Below are positions 26,947 through 35,529 of a DNA stretch of 64,000 nt, piece after piece (within the stretch, counting starts at the first letter, position 1; each line of letters starts with the position of its first letter). The DNA lies in assembly GCF_014621695.1 (NCBI RefSeq), contig NZ_CP061281.1, positions 7,564,001-7,628,000 of the forward strand. Direction: 5' to 3'. The notes under the pieces are model-generated. The model saw only the letters and a list, made by a program, of their open reading frames with translations. It made no database searches and was not told the origin of the DNA. Source of the DNA: Streptomyces xanthii. Lineage in GTDB: Bacteria > Actinomycetota > Actinomycetes > Streptomycetales > Streptomycetaceae. A program made the position numbers and the translations under genes.

Positions 26947-27639
26947 ATGTCCCCTGTGCAGCCGAACCCCCCACGTCCCGGCACGATCCGTGCCCTCCCG
27001 TACCGCAAGCCCACCCGGGGCCGCGACTACTGGATCCTGGACGATGTCCTGCCGGACCCCGACGCGGTGCGGGCGCGCATGCTCGAGCGGGACGACTGGG
27101 TCGAGGGCTACCCGCACAAGCGCGAGCCGTGGCCCGGGCTGCGCACGATGCCCGGCCTCGAACCGGCCGAGCTGGCCCATGTGGAGAGGCTCGTACGCAA
27201 GACCACCGGAGCCCAGAAGATCTGGGCCGTGGATCCCGCCGGCGGGGGGACCTTCAACCACAACTGCGTCCAGGTCGTCGGCAAGGGCGAGTGCGAACCG
27301 CGCCCCCACACCGACTCCCGGAGCCTGTGCCGCTACGCGGCGGTCCTGTACCTCAGCCCGCACCTGCCCAAGGACTGCGGCACCAGCTTCTACCGCCAGA
27401 GCCTGCCCGGCGGCGCGGTCGGCGGCAATCAGGTTCTCGCCCCGCACAACAACCTGGTCGACGCGCTGGGCACCCGCTACGTGCCGGAGGACTCCTTCAC
27501 CGAGGACGTACGCGTCCCGCCCCGCTACAACCGTCTGCTGCTGTACTCCGCCAACCTCATCCACACCGCGACGGGTTACGCGGGCAGCACCTTGGAGGAC
27601 AAGCGGATGACCGCCGTCTTCTTCTGGATGGCTCAGTAG
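26947..27639 (+). CDS. 2-oxoglutarate/Fe(II) oxygenase-like (DUF6445-type) protein
   Basis: A 230-residue cytoplasmic protein with the double-stranded beta-helix pattern. Metal ligands: His and Asp in EPRPHTDSRSLCRYAAVLYL, and a distal His in LLYSANLIHTATGYAG; the C-terminal RMTAVFFW supplies the Arg that would bind 2-oxoglutarate. The middle segment with YLSPHLPKDCGTSFYR is typical of the DUF6445 group. Substrate unknown. ATG 26947 is favoured over one further upstream because the longer form adds a low-complexity segment. It stands alone between the GHKL gene and a small hypothetical protein. Confidence 0.75.
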   Translation: MSPVQPNPPRPGTIRALPYRKPTRGRDYWILDDVLPDPDAVRARMLERDDWVEGYPHKREPWPGLRTMPGLEPAELAHVERLVRKTTGAQKIWAVDPAGGGTFNHNCVQVVGKGECEPRPHTDSRSLCRYAAVLYLSPHLPKDCGTSFYRQSLPGGAVGGNQVLAPHNNLVDALGTRYVPEDSFTEDVRVPPRYNRLLLYSANLIHTATGYAGSTLEDKRMTAVFFWMAQ

Positions 27640-27720
27640 GACTTTGGGCCATGATCCGGAACGGGCCGGCCAGGGGACCCGAAACGTCAAGCCCACAGGC
27701 CCAGCTGCGACACTCGTTCG

Positions 27721-28137
27721 GTGACATGGTTCGAGCAGGTGCGGGCGGCTGAAGAGGCCGGTGACTGGGACGCCGCCATCGCGTTGGTGAGCGTCCATGC
27801 CGAGTGCTACTCCGTTGATCACACCGCTCATGACCACCATCTGTGGCACATGGACCTGCTTGCCCGGGCCGGACGGCTGGCAGAGCTCCAGGACCTGGCA
27901 CGCGTGGACGTCCATGCCCGCCGGCGGCTCAACCGAGAACTTCGCGATCGCGGGCTGGAGGACAAGCTCCATGAGCGCGCAGCGGGCGGCGACCGCGACG
28001 CGCTCTACACACTCGTACGCTTGCTCTGCGGAACGGGCCGAACCGAGCGAGCGCGTGAAGCAGTCACGGAGATCGCCCCAGAGGATCAGCATGCCCAGGG
28101 CATCCTCACTGGCTCTGAGCCGTCATCGGGCCGGTGA
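27721..28137 (+). CDS. Small helical protein, unknown function
   Basis: A 138-residue protein starting at GTG (MTWFEQVRAAEEAGDWDAAI). The helix-turn-helix pairs AAEEAGDWDAAIALVS, LARAGRLAELQDLA, RAAGGDRDALYTLVRLLCG and GTGRTERAREAVTEI resemble TPR/Sel1-like helical hairpins, so a protein-binding role is plausible. Its position, just upstream of the TetR remnant, carries no functional hint. No ribosome-binding site of note. Confidence 0.6.
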   Translation: MTWFEQVRAAEEAGDWDAAIALVSVHAECYSVDHTAHDHHLWHMDLLARAGRLAELQDLARVDVHARRRLNRELRDRGLEDKLHERAAGGDRDALYTLVRLLCGTGRTERAREAVTEIAPEDQHAQGILTGSEPSSGR

Positions 28138-28167
28138 CACGGGCGGGCTGCCGCACACTTGCCTGGG

Positions 28168-28542
28168 GTGTCACCTCCGGCGCGGATTTCGTCCGCGCTG
28201 GTCACGCTGGTCGCCGGCACCCGCCGCACACTCGAGCGCGTCGCGGCCATCAACGACATGGTCCGCGCCGCGGCGGCGACGAACCCGGAGATCAGGGAGC
28301 TGTGGCCGGACCAGGCGGACCCGCGGTACACCGTGATCGCGACAGCGGCGAAGTCCCTGACCGAGAAGCCGGGCGCCCGCCCCACCATCCCCGTCGAAGA
28401 AGCGGCCGACATCCTCTACGGCATCCTCAGCCCGGAGCTCTTCCTGGTCCTCACCCGCGACCGCGCGTGGCCGCCGGCCAAGTGGGAGCAATGGGCGTGC
28501 GACACCCTCAGCTCCCAGCTGCTCATCGACGACGGGCTCTGA
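28168..28542 (+). pseudogene. TetR regulator, C-terminal remnant
   Basis: About 120 codons match the ligand-binding half of a TetR protein: ISSALVTLVAGTRRTLERVAAIND, EIRELWPDQADPRYTVIATAAKSL and LILGILSPELFLVLTRDRAWPP-like LYGILSPELF. The HTH that normally occupies the first 60 residues is absent; the region upstream to 28137 encodes nothing similar. The product cannot bind DNA. A GTG at 28168 is available, so a short protein might still be made. This looks like a deletion or rearrangement scar. Confidence 0.65.
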
Positions 28543-28618
28543 TCAGTCACCGAGCGGCCGATGAGTTTCTGGCTCGCCGGCGGTCCAAGCTCGTGACACC
28601 TGAGGAAGGAACACCGCC

Positions 28619-29224
28619 ATGTCGGAGCTTCTCGTCGACTTCATCACCTCCCTGGACGGCTGTGCTTCGGGGGAGGGGTGGCCCGGATTCTGGGGCCTCG
28701 AAGGCCCCGAGTACCTCGCGTGGCTGGGCGAGCAGCCCAAGGCCACCTACCTGATGGGAGCGAACACCTACCGTCTGATGTCGGGATTCGCGGCGGGGGA
28801 GGTACCGGGTGGCCAGGACGGGCTCAGGCCCGAGGAAGAGGAGTCCGTCGACGAGCTCACCCAGGCGACCAAGGTGGTGTTCTCCTCCTCGCTGGAGGAT
28901 CCCCTGAAGTGGGCCAATTCCACGCTCGTCCGTGACGACGCCGTCGAGGCCGTCCGCACCATGAAGGCGAACGGTTCGGGGCTCCTCAGCACGATCGGCA
29001 GCCTCAGCCTGTGCCGGTCCCTGCTGCGAGCGGGGCTCGTCGACCGCTTCCGGGTCGTGATGTTCCCGGTGATCACCGGGGCCACGGGTGAGGAACGCAT
29101 CTACGACGGCTATCCCGACGTCGCTCTCGAGATGACCGACCACCGCACCTTCGACGGCCGCATCCAGCTGGTCGAGTACAAGCCCAGCGTGCTCGAGCAC
29201 CCTCCGCTCGCTACCCCTGCCTGA
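28619..29224 (+). CDS. Dihydrofolate reductase family protein (RibD C-terminal-like)
   Basis: A 201-residue protein of the DHFR/RibD-like fold. Seen: MSELLVDFITSLDGCASG at the start, ATYLMGANTYRLM, VVFSSSLEDPLKWANSTLV, then SGLLSTIGSLSLCRSLLRAGLVDRFRVVMFPVITG, all in the order found in Streptomyces DHFR-family proteins. It would bind NADPH and reduce a small molecule, but true DHFR activity is unlikely. A ribosome-binding site AGGAAGG lies 10 nt upstream. It converges with the thioredoxin-like gene, 10 bp away. Confidence 0.85.
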   Translation: MSELLVDFITSLDGCASGEGWPGFWGLEGPEYLAWLGEQPKATYLMGANTYRLMSGFAAGEVPGGQDGLRPEEEESVDELTQATKVVFSSSLEDPLKWANSTLVRDDAVEAVRTMKANGSGLLSTIGSLSLCRSLLRAGLVDRFRVVMFPVITGATGEERIYDGYPDVALEMTDHRTFDGRIQLVEYKPSVLEHPPLATPA

Positions 29225-29233
29225 CCTCACACC

Positions 29234-29572
29234 TCAGAGGTGGCCGTCCAGGAGGCTCCGTACCTCGACTACGGTCATGGGGCCCGTGGCGTGCGCCACC
29301 GCCTCTCCCGCCTTCAGCAGGACGCAGGACGGTGCCCCGGTGACCTCGTATCGCCGGGTCGCGGACGGACAGCGCGTGATGTCGGCGCGTACGGCCGTCA
29401 GGCGGCCCGCGTACGCGTCGGCGATGTCCCCCACGACGAGGTCCATCTCCCGGCAGGGTTCGATCGCCTTGGGCCAGGTCCCGGTGAAGTAGGCGAGGAC
29501 CGGAACCTTGCTCATCCCGAGGATGAAATCGAACTCCGCGTCCTCACGAGGCCGGTGAACCTGCTTCGCCAT
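29234..29572 (-). CDS. Thioredoxin-fold protein with one active-site cysteine
   Basis: A 112-residue protein. Fold markers: FDFILGMSKVPVLAYFTGTWPKAIEPCREMD, AYAGRLTAVRADITRCPSATRRYEVTGAPSCVLLKAGEAV (the cis-Pro follows TGAP). The usual WCGPC is WPKAIEPC: the first Cys is missing and an insertion lengthens the loop, so the protein cannot form the ordinary active-site disulfide. It might bind a partner or glutathione mixed disulfide through the remaining Cys. ATG at 29572 has GGAGATCGC upstream. Immediately convergent with the DHFR-family gene. Confidence 0.78.
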   Translation of the reverse strand: MAKQVHRPREDAEFDFILGMSKVPVLAYFTGTWPKAIEPCREMDLVVGDIADAYAGRLTAVRADITRCPSATRRYEVTGAPSCVLLKAGEAVAHATGPMTVVEVRSLLDGHL

Positions 29573-29659
29573 GCGATCTCCTGACCTCACGTTCCGTCGT
29601 TGCGGCCCCCATCATCCCTTGCACGGGGCGGTCGAATCACGCGTCAGCCGGCCCCCGCG

Positions 29660-30799
29660 TCACACGGCCCGGAGACCGACCGCCAGCGTCAGTTCGAGGA
29701 CCCGCTGCGGCGATGCGAGTTCCGGGAACAGCGACCGCAGCTGCTGCATCCGGTAGCGGACCGTCTGGGGATGGACGAACAGCGCCGCCGCCACCTCGTC
29801 CCGCCGGCCCTGGTGCAGCAGCCACGCCCGCAACGTCTCCTCCAGCCGCCGTGCCGTCGCGGCGGGCAGGGCCCGCAACGGGGCGAGGGCTCGGGCCCGC
29901 AGATCCGCGAACGCGTCCACGTCGGCGCTCAGCACCAGATCGGGCAGGTGCTCCTCGGTGTCGCGAATGTCGGGGGAGAGGGAGCGCGCCCGCACGGCTC
30001 GGGCGTAGGAGGCGGACACGCGCGTCCACGGCCGCGGCGGGCCGACCACCACGGAGCGTTCGGTCAGCTGCCGCATCAGACGTGATCGGTCGGCATCGGG
30101 GACGAGCAGCACGCCGGTGGCGTCCGGCAGATCGTCGAGTACGAGGGTGCTCGGGTCGAGGGTGCGATACGCGGGGCGGGCCTGGGCGGCGGGCAGCAGG
30201 ACCGCGGTGAGCGAGACCGGAGGCTGCCATCCGGCCTGCTGAACGGAGGCCAGCAGCACGTCCGGGTGCGCGCCGGCGAGGAGCTCGCGGGCCAGATGCT
30301 CCAGGTGGCGCTCCTGGTCCCTGCCGCGGGCGGCCAGCTCGTCGGCGTGGCCCGCCGCGCTCGCGGCGGACAGCTCGTCGATGTAGGCGAAGGTCAGCTC
30401 GGCGAACTTGGCGACCTCGCCCGCGGGCAGCCCCGCGGGGACGGCCCCCGCCGCCAGACACCGCCAGGCCACGCGGGCGCCGACACGGTAGGCGCTGAGC
30501 AGGGCGTCCATCGACCGGCCGTCGCGCACCTCGCCGCGGCCCAGCTCGTAGGCGGCGTCACCGGCGTCGCCGCCCGTGGCGTTCCCGCTCGCGAGGTCCA
30601 GGTAGTGCCCGAGCGCGGTCCGGACGGCCCGGCGGATGGTGCCGCCCATGCGGCCCGAAAGCGCGTTGGCGTAGGAAGGGACTTCGTCGATGATCGCCTG
30701 GACGATCTCGTCGGCCGTGGTCTTCAGCGCGGACCGCAGCGCGGTGACTGTCTTCTCGTCCAGGGCCAGCTCACTGGCCCTCCGGAATGCATGACTCAC
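29660..30799 (-). CDS. PucR/CdaR-type helix-turn-helix regulator
   Basis: A 379-residue regulator. The N-terminal region (VTALRSALKTTADEIVQAIIDEVPSYANAL) is the RsbRD-like segment common to this type. Middle: a GGDEF-like fold region (PVSLTAVLLPAAQARPAY). C-terminus: PucR-type HTH ARRLEETLRAWLLHQGRRDEVAAALFVHPQTVRYRMQQLRSLFP. GTG at 30799 is the start. It is divergent from the ferredoxin-reductase/desaturase operon, its probable target. A motif GAACAATTCTG (30816-30826) lies 17 bp upstream, and an almost identical one precedes the second PucR gene at 60863. Confidence 0.87.
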   Translation of the reverse strand: MSHAFRRASELALDEKTVTALRSALKTTADEIVQAIIDEVPSYANALSGRMGGTIRRAVRTALGHYLDLASGNATGGDAGDAAYELGRGEVRDGRSMDALLSAYRVGARVAWRCLAAGAVPAGLPAGEVAKFAELTFAYIDELSAASAAGHADELAARGRDQERHLEHLARELLAGAHPDVLLASVQQAGWQPPVSLTAVLLPAAQARPAYRTLDPSTLVLDDLPDATGVLLVPDADRSRLMRQLTERSVVVGPPRPWTRVSASYARAVRARSLSPDIRDTEEHLPDLVLSADVDAFADLRARALAPLRALPAATARRLEETLRAWLLHQGRRDEVAAALFVHPQTVRYRMQQLRSLFPELASPQRVLELTLAVGLRAV

Positions 30800-30815
30800 G
30801 TTTTTTGTACCCTGC

Positions 30816-30826
30816 GAACAATTCTG
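30816..30826. promoter_or_regulatory. GAACAATYCTG motif upstream of PucR gene (copy 1)
   Basis: GAACAATTCTG 17 bp upstream of the PucR start; on the opposite strand, the second PucR gene has GAACAATCCTG at 60882-60892, 19 bp upstream of its start. Confidence 0.4.
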
Positions 30827-30887
30827 CCGACCAGATTTACGTCCTACGGTCAGGACTTTACGCCTCGCGGCGCAGCAAGCTGGTGTC

Positions 30888-31943
30888 ATGACGAGTGCAG
30901 CCCTCCGCAGCAGGGCGTGGAAACTGCTGGAGATGGTCACGACGCCGGTGCTGCCGTCGGACTACCTCGACCTGGTCAGCCCGCTGCGCGCGGGCGCCGA
31001 CCTGCGGGGTCGCATCGAGGCCGTGCACCCCGAGACGGGTGACGCCGCGACCCTCGTGATCAGGCCGGGACGGGGCTGGCGCGGCCACACGGCCGGTCAG
31101 TACGTGCGCGTCGGGGTCGACGTCGACGGGGTGCGTCTGTGGCGCGCCTACTCCCTCACCTCCCCGACCGACCGGCAGGACGGCCGCGTCACGATCACCG
31201 TGAAGGCGATCCCGGGCGGCAAGGTCAGCAACCACCTGGTCCGCCGGGTGACACCGGGCACGCTGATCCAGCTCGACCAGGCGACCGGTGACTTCGTGCT
31301 GCCGCGGCCCAGGCCCGCCAAGGTGCTCTACCTGACGGCCGGCAGCGGCATCACGCCCGTGATGGGCATGCTGCGCGACACCGCGTTCGACGACGTCGTC
31401 ATGGTCCACAGCGCGCCGCAGCCGCAGGACGTGATCTTCCGCAAGGAACTGCACGCCCTCGTGGCGGAGAAGAAGCTGCGCCTCACCGAGGTGCACACCG
31501 ACACGGACGGCATCCTCGACATCGCCCGTCTCGACGCCCTCGTACCGGACTGGGCCGAGCGCGAGACCTGGGCCTGCGGCCCCGCGGGCCTGCTCGACGC
31601 CGCCGAGGAGCACTGGACCGAGCACGGGGTGCGGGAGCGCCTGCACACCGAACGCTTCCGCCCCGCCATGGTCGTAGCGGGCGACGGCGGCGAGGTCACG
31701 TTCAGTGCCACCGGCAGGACCGTCGAGGCGGACGGCGCCACCCCGTTGCTGGACGTCGGCGAGGAGGCCGGAGTGCTCATGCCCTCCGGCTGCCGCATGG
31801 GCATCTGCTTCGGCTGCGTGGCGCCGCTCAAGGCGGGCGCCGTCCGCGACCTGCGCACCGGCGAGATCACCGAGGGCGAGCCGGGCGTCCTCATCCAGAC
31901 CTGCGTGTCCGCGGCCGCGGGCCCCTGTGACATCGAACGGTAG
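30888..31943 (+). CDS. Ferredoxin reductase with C-terminal 2Fe-2S domain
   Basis: A 351-residue electron-transfer protein. FAD-binding: GQYVRVGVDVDGVRLWRAYSL (RxYS). NAD-binding: LTAGSGITPVMGML and ETWACGPAGLLDAAE. C-terminal plant-type 2Fe-2S domain from about residue 260: LMPSGCRMGICFGCVAPLK, then a last Cys in LIQTCVSAA, giving the four ligands. It feeds electrons to the desaturase encoded 7 bp downstream; such pairs are a known actinomycete arrangement (reductase plus acyl desaturase). Start ATG at 30888. The operon is divergent from the PucR regulator. Confidence 0.92.
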   Translation: MTSAALRSRAWKLLEMVTTPVLPSDYLDLVSPLRAGADLRGRIEAVHPETGDAATLVIRPGRGWRGHTAGQYVRVGVDVDGVRLWRAYSLTSPTDRQDGRVTITVKAIPGGKVSNHLVRRVTPGTLIQLDQATGDFVLPRPRPAKVLYLTAGSGITPVMGMLRDTAFDDVVMVHSAPQPQDVIFRKELHALVAEKKLRLTEVHTDTDGILDIARLDALVPDWAERETWACGPAGLLDAAEEHWTEHGVRERLHTERFRPAMVVAGDGGEVTFSATGRTVEADGATPLLDVGEEAGVLMPSGCRMGICFGCVAPLKAGAVRDLRTGEITEGEPGVLIQTCVSAAAGPCDIER

Positions 31944-31950
31944 GAACACC

Positions 31951-33069
31951 TTGACCGCTATCGACCCCACCGCCCACCTGACCGCGGAGCAGATCGAGGA
32001 GCTCGGCCGCGAGCTGGACGCGATCCGCGACGAGGTGATCGCCGGCCGCGGCGAGAAGGACGCCGCCTACATCCGCAAGGTCATCTCGGCGCAGCGCAAG
32101 CTCGAGCTGGCCAGCAGGGGCGTGCTGCTGTTCTCGTTCTTCCCGCCCGCCTGGCTGATCGGTACCGCAGGACTGTCCGTGGCGAAGATCATGGACAACA
32201 TGGAGATCGGGCACAACATCCTGCACGGCCAGTGGGACTGGATGCGGGACCCGAAGATCCACTCCACCACCTGGGAATGGGACCACGTCTCGCCGGCCGA
32301 CCAGTGGAAGCACTCGCACAACGAGCTGCACCACACGTACACGAACGTGATGGGCAAGGACAACGACCTCGGCTACGGCATCATGCGGGTCGACGAGGAC
32401 CAGAAGTGGCACCCGTTCCACCTCGGCCAGCCGCTGTGGAACTTCATCAACGCCTGCTTCTTCGAGTACGGCATCGCCGCGTACGACCTGGAGCTCGGCA
32501 AGAACCTGCACAAGCGCCGCCGCAAGAACCCGGAGTTCCGAGAGCGGGCCAAGGCCGTGGGCCGCAAGATCCGCAGGCAGGTGCTCAAGGACTACGTGAT
32601 CCACCCGCTGCTGTCGGGTCCGTCGTTCCTCCCCACGCTCGCCGCCACGTTCACCGCGAACCTGGTCCGCAACCTCTGGTCCCACTCGGTGATCATGTGC
32701 GGGCACTTCCCCGAGGGCGTCCAGGTCTTCGAGCGCCGGTCGATCGACGGCGAGACCCGCGGCCAGTGGTACCTGCGCCAGATGATGGGCTCGGCCAACA
32801 TCAGCGGCAGCAAGGCCATGCACTTCATGACCGGCAACCTGTCGCACCAGATCGAGCACCACCTGTTCCCCGACCTGCCGAGCAACCGGTACGCCGAGGT
32901 CGCGGTCAAGGTGCGCGCGCTGTTCGAGAAGTACGAGCTGGAGTACGTCACCGGCCCGCTGCCCAAGCAGGTCTACTCCGCGTGGCGCAAGGTCTTCCGC
33001 CTCTCCCTGCCGAACAAGACGCCCAAGGTCGACACGCCGGACCGCGAACGGGAGCTCGTCGCGGCCTGA
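31951..33069 (+). CDS. Membrane fatty acid desaturase
   Basis: A 372-residue di-iron acyl desaturase. Histidine boxes: MEIGHNILHGQW, HNELHHTYTN and QIEHHLFPDLPSNRY, all intact. Hydrophobic stretches (LLFSFFPPAWLIGTAGLSV, LLSGPSFLPTLAATFTANLV) fit a membrane-bound enzyme that inserts a double bond into a fatty-acyl chain. The likely start is TTG at 31951, with AGGAACACC just upstream, since the ATG-containing longer frame runs inside the reductase gene. The two genes are separated by 7 bp. Regulation is probably through the divergent PucR protein, tuning membrane fluidity. Confidence 0.92.
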   Translation: MTAIDPTAHLTAEQIEELGRELDAIRDEVIAGRGEKDAAYIRKVISAQRKLELASRGVLLFSFFPPAWLIGTAGLSVAKIMDNMEIGHNILHGQWDWMRDPKIHSTTWEWDHVSPADQWKHSHNELHHTYTNVMGKDNDLGYGIMRVDEDQKWHPFHLGQPLWNFINACFFEYGIAAYDLELGKNLHKRRRKNPEFRERAKAVGRKIRRQVLKDYVIHPLLSGPSFLPTLAATFTANLVRNLWSHSVIMCGHFPEGVQVFERRSIDGETRGQWYLRQMMGSANISGSKAMHFMTGNLSHQIEHHLFPDLPSNRYAEVAVKVRALFEKYELEYVTGPLPKQVYSAWRKVFRLSLPNKTPKVDTPDRERELVAA

Positions 33070-33093
33070 GGAGGGCAGGGGCAGGAGCCGGAT

Positions 33094-34110
33094 TCAGTAC
33101 ACGTAGAGGCTGCTGTCCCAGTCCTCGATGGTGCATTCGCCCACCTCACCGTCTCCGGGCTCGCTCGAGAAGGCCCAGTCCAAGGTGAAGCTGAAGGTCC
33201 CCGAGGCCTCGGCCTCACCCTGCCGATCCTGCAGTCCGTCGCCGGTACGGCTGTCCTGAACGAGGGACGCGGTCAGGTAGCTCTCGAAGAATCCCTGGAA
33301 GGTGAACTCCACGGCTGGGCCGTACCGTGCGTAGTCGGCGCCGTCCACGCCCACGTCCAGGTGCGTCATGACGGGTGGGCCGGCGGTCGTGTTGGCCCAG
33401 TCGTCGACGGAGGGGAACTCCACCTGTACCCGTGCGCAGATCTGCTCCTCCAGGTCGGTCATCCGCTCGGCGAGCAGGTCTGCCAACGAGTGGCCGCACA
33501 GGTCCTCGAGGACGGAGACCGTCTCCCTGCCTCGGCTGCGGAGGTGCAGGGCAAGGGAGCGGATCGGCCTGTCATGGGGCTCGAGTTGCTCTTCGTCGAG
33601 CTCGACGACGCGGTTCTTCACGTAGTCCGCCCGGTCGGCGTCCAGGTTCGCGAGCCTCTGCACGACCTCTGGAGCGTGGTCCATGAAGGCGTCCTTGGCC
33701 TTCTGGGAACTAAGCTCCGCCTTGAGGGCACTCTGGAGATCCCTCGCCACCCGGGTGTCAGAGCCGAAGCTCTTGCAGTCGCGGATCACCCGGTCGCGCT
33801 GTCGGCGGGCCTTCTTGAGCTGCATCAGCAGAGCCGGCGCGGCATTGAAGGTCTCGTCTCCCTTCCGCATGTTGCACGGTCGGCAGATCGGGGCGAGGTT
33901 CATGGGGTCGTCGAGGTCGAAGCTGTCGTTCAGACCGAAGAGGTCCTTGAGATCCTTGAGTGCCTGGCCGGTGAGGCTGCGGGGCACGATGTGGTCGATC
34001 TCGGCGTGAGCGACCGCGATTTCCTTCTGGCACATGTGACACAGGTAGTTCCACGCCTTCAACAGGGCCAACTTCAGCGGGGTGTTGTCGGCGCGGGGGA
34101 CGTAGCGCAC
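33094..34110 (-). CDS. HNH endonuclease with unassigned C-terminal domain
   Basis: A 338-residue protein. Residues 8-85 form an HNH nuclease: zinc cysteines in YLCHMCQKEI and PICRPCNMRKG, and catalytic core AEIDHIVPRSL...MNLAPIC. The N-terminal segment MRYVPRADNTPLKLALL is typical. Residues about 110-338 do not match a domain I know: ACDCKSF-like basic/charged helices, then a beta-rich stretch ending EDWDSSLYVY. This long C-terminus could give DNA or partner specificity, as in defence or phage-related HNH proteins. Local base use is less extreme in GC than the neighbours, suggesting transfer. It converges on the desaturase gene with a 24-bp gap. Confidence 0.75.
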   Translation of the reverse strand: MRYVPRADNTPLKLALLKAWNYLCHMCQKEIAVAHAEIDHIVPRSLTGQALKDLKDLFGLNDSFDLDDPMNLAPICRPCNMRKGDETFNAAPALLMQLKKARRQRDRVIRDCKSFGSDTRVARDLQSALKAELSSQKAKDAFMDHAPEVVQRLANLDADRADYVKNRVVELDEEQLEPHDRPIRSLALHLRSRGRETVSVLEDLCGHSLADLLAERMTDLEEQICARVQVEFPSVDDWANTTAGPPVMTHLDVGVDGADYARYGPAVEFTFQGFFESYLTASLVQDSRTGDGLQDRQGEAEASGTFSFTLDWAFSSEPGDGEVGECTIEDWDSSLYVY

Positions 34111-34218
34111 GGGGACTCCTCTTCTGCCTGCGGCACGGTCAGGTCGTAGGACCTTGCAGGCGGAGCGCTGGTTCCCGGGTGCCCCGGCCCGAGGCGGGGG
34201 ACGGACGGGCGCGGCATC

Positions 34219-34836
34219 TCACCCGGCGGAACCGCCCACCCCGACGACGCCCGCCAGCGCGACCATGACCTCGACCGCTTCGCGGTCCGTGAGTGCCTGC
34301 TCCCGGCACAGCGAGCGCCAGGTGGAGAACGCCGTGGCGTGGCCGATCACCGCCCACCGCACCGGGTCGGCATCGCCCGGCCACGGCTCGGCCAGCACCT
34401 CGACGTACTGCCTGGCCATCGCCTCACGGGCCCGGCGGATCGACTCGGGTACGGCGTGCTGGTCGCGGATGACCAGGGTCAGCATCGCCTCGCCGGAGCG
34501 GTAGAAGCGATAGAGGTCGGTGAGTCCGGCCGTCAGTCGCTCGACGGGGTCCGAGATCGTGCGCCACTCGTCGGGCCGGGGCGGCTTCTGGTGCGACATC
34601 CAGTGCCCCGAGCAGGCCTCGAACAGGGCCGTGTCGTCCGGGAAGTGCCGGTACACGGTCATCCGCGTCACCCCGGCGCGCTCGGCGATGGCGGCGATGC
34701 TCGTCGCACCCGGGCCCGCGGTGCCGTGCAGGTGCACGGCGGCCTCGACGATGCGCTGCCGGGTCCGGTCCACGTCCTCGGCGCGTTTGCGCATCTCGTA
34801 GCCACGCGATTTCGTCGAACGCTGGTGTTCACTCAA
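34219..34836 (-). CDS. TetR/AcrR family transcriptional regulator
   Basis: A 205-residue repressor. HTH about residues 35-60 in AERAGVTRMTVYRHFPDDTALFE; the wide motif ATSIAAIAERAGVTRMTVYRHF is intact. The C-terminal ligand domain has YRFYRSGEAMLTLVIRDQHA. The TTG at 34836 has AGAGGTG 7 nt upstream; the ATG at 34794 (MRKRAEDV) is a possible alternative. Divergent from the cupin gene at 34917; a 9-bp inverted repeat CTGGTGTTC/GAACACCAG (34822-34830 and 34877-34885) spans the interval and would allow control of both. Confidence 0.85.
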   Translation of the reverse strand: MSEHQRSTKSRGYEMRKRAEDVDRTRQRIVEAAVHLHGTAGPGATSIAAIAERAGVTRMTVYRHFPDDTALFEACSGHWMSHQKPPRPDEWRTISDPVERLTAGLTDLYRFYRSGEAMLTLVIRDQHAVPESIRRAREAMARQYVEVLAEPWPGDADPVRWAVIGHATAFSTWRSLCREQALTDREAVEVMVALAGVVGVGGSAG

Positions 34837-34885
34837 AGCTTGACACCTCTGGGTCCGCGGCGGAGACTTTTTAGGAGAACACCAG
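34822..34885. promoter_or_regulatory. Spaced inverted repeat between TetR and cupin genes
   Basis: CTGGTGTTC (34822-34830) and GAACACCAG (34877-34885) are exact complements 46 bp apart, and the right copy is itself part of ACAC-CA-GTGT. Two binding sites for one regulator in opposite orientation are the simplest reading; the left copy would overlap the beginning of the TetR reading frame if TTG is used. Confidence 0.5.
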
Positions 34886-34916
34886 TGTATCGCCAAAATG
34901 CACCGAGGTGATCAAC

Positions 34917-35435
34917 ATGACTGAATCGCCGGCACCGCCGCTCACCGTCGTCCGCCCGGGGGAGGGGTCCGAGGGTTTCCTCGGCTCCATAGGGGTCGCC
35001 TTCAAGCTGTGGGGCGCGGACACGGACGGAGCGGTCTCCGTCGTCGAGCACCCGTTCCCGGTCGGCGCCCTGGTTCCGCCGCATCTGCACACCCGGGAGG
35101 ACGAGTACTCGATCGTCACCGAGGGCGAGATCGGCTTCCGGTCCGGAGACCGCGAGGTCGTCCTGGGCGCCGGCGGCTACATCACCAAGCCGCGCGGGGA
35201 GCTGCACACGATGTGGAACGCGGGATCCGTCCCGGCCCGGATGATCGAGATCATCAGCCCCGCCGGATTCGAGCACTTCTTCCGCGAGGTGGTCGAGATG
35301 TTCGAGGACGAGCAGCCACCGCCCCCGGACGCGCTGCCCGAGCTCGCCGCCAAGTACGGCCTCGAACTCGGCCGCCCCGACTGGCTGCCCGACGTCATCG
35401 CACGCTTCGACCTGACACCACCGCCGGGCCTCTGA
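34917..35435 (+). CDS. Cupin domain-containing protein
   Basis: A 172-residue single-cupin protein. Motif 1: PFPVGALVPPHLHTREDEYSIVTEGEIGF (two His and a Glu as metal ligands). Motif 2: GGYITKPRGELHTMWNAG (His). The C-terminal tail of about 50 residues, FREVVEMFEDEQPPPPDALPELAAKY, is an extension often found in cupins of this size. A divalent-metal enzyme or sensor role is likely but unassigned. Start ATG with GAGGTGATCAAC upstream. It is divergent from, and likely regulated by, the TetR at 34836. Confidence 0.82.
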   Translation: MTESPAPPLTVVRPGEGSEGFLGSIGVAFKLWGADTDGAVSVVEHPFPVGALVPPHLHTREDEYSIVTEGEIGFRSGDREVVLGAGGYITKPRGELHTMWNAGSVPARMIEIISPAGFEHFFREVVEMFEDEQPPPPDALPELAAKYGLELGRPDWLPDVIARFDLTPPPGL

Positions 35436-35529
35436 TCGGGGTAGGGGCGGACCGCAGGCTGTGCGTGGGCATTCGGCCGGGCGTCGCGGTGATACGTTGA
35501 CGCGACTTCTGGGAGGGGCGGGCGAATCC

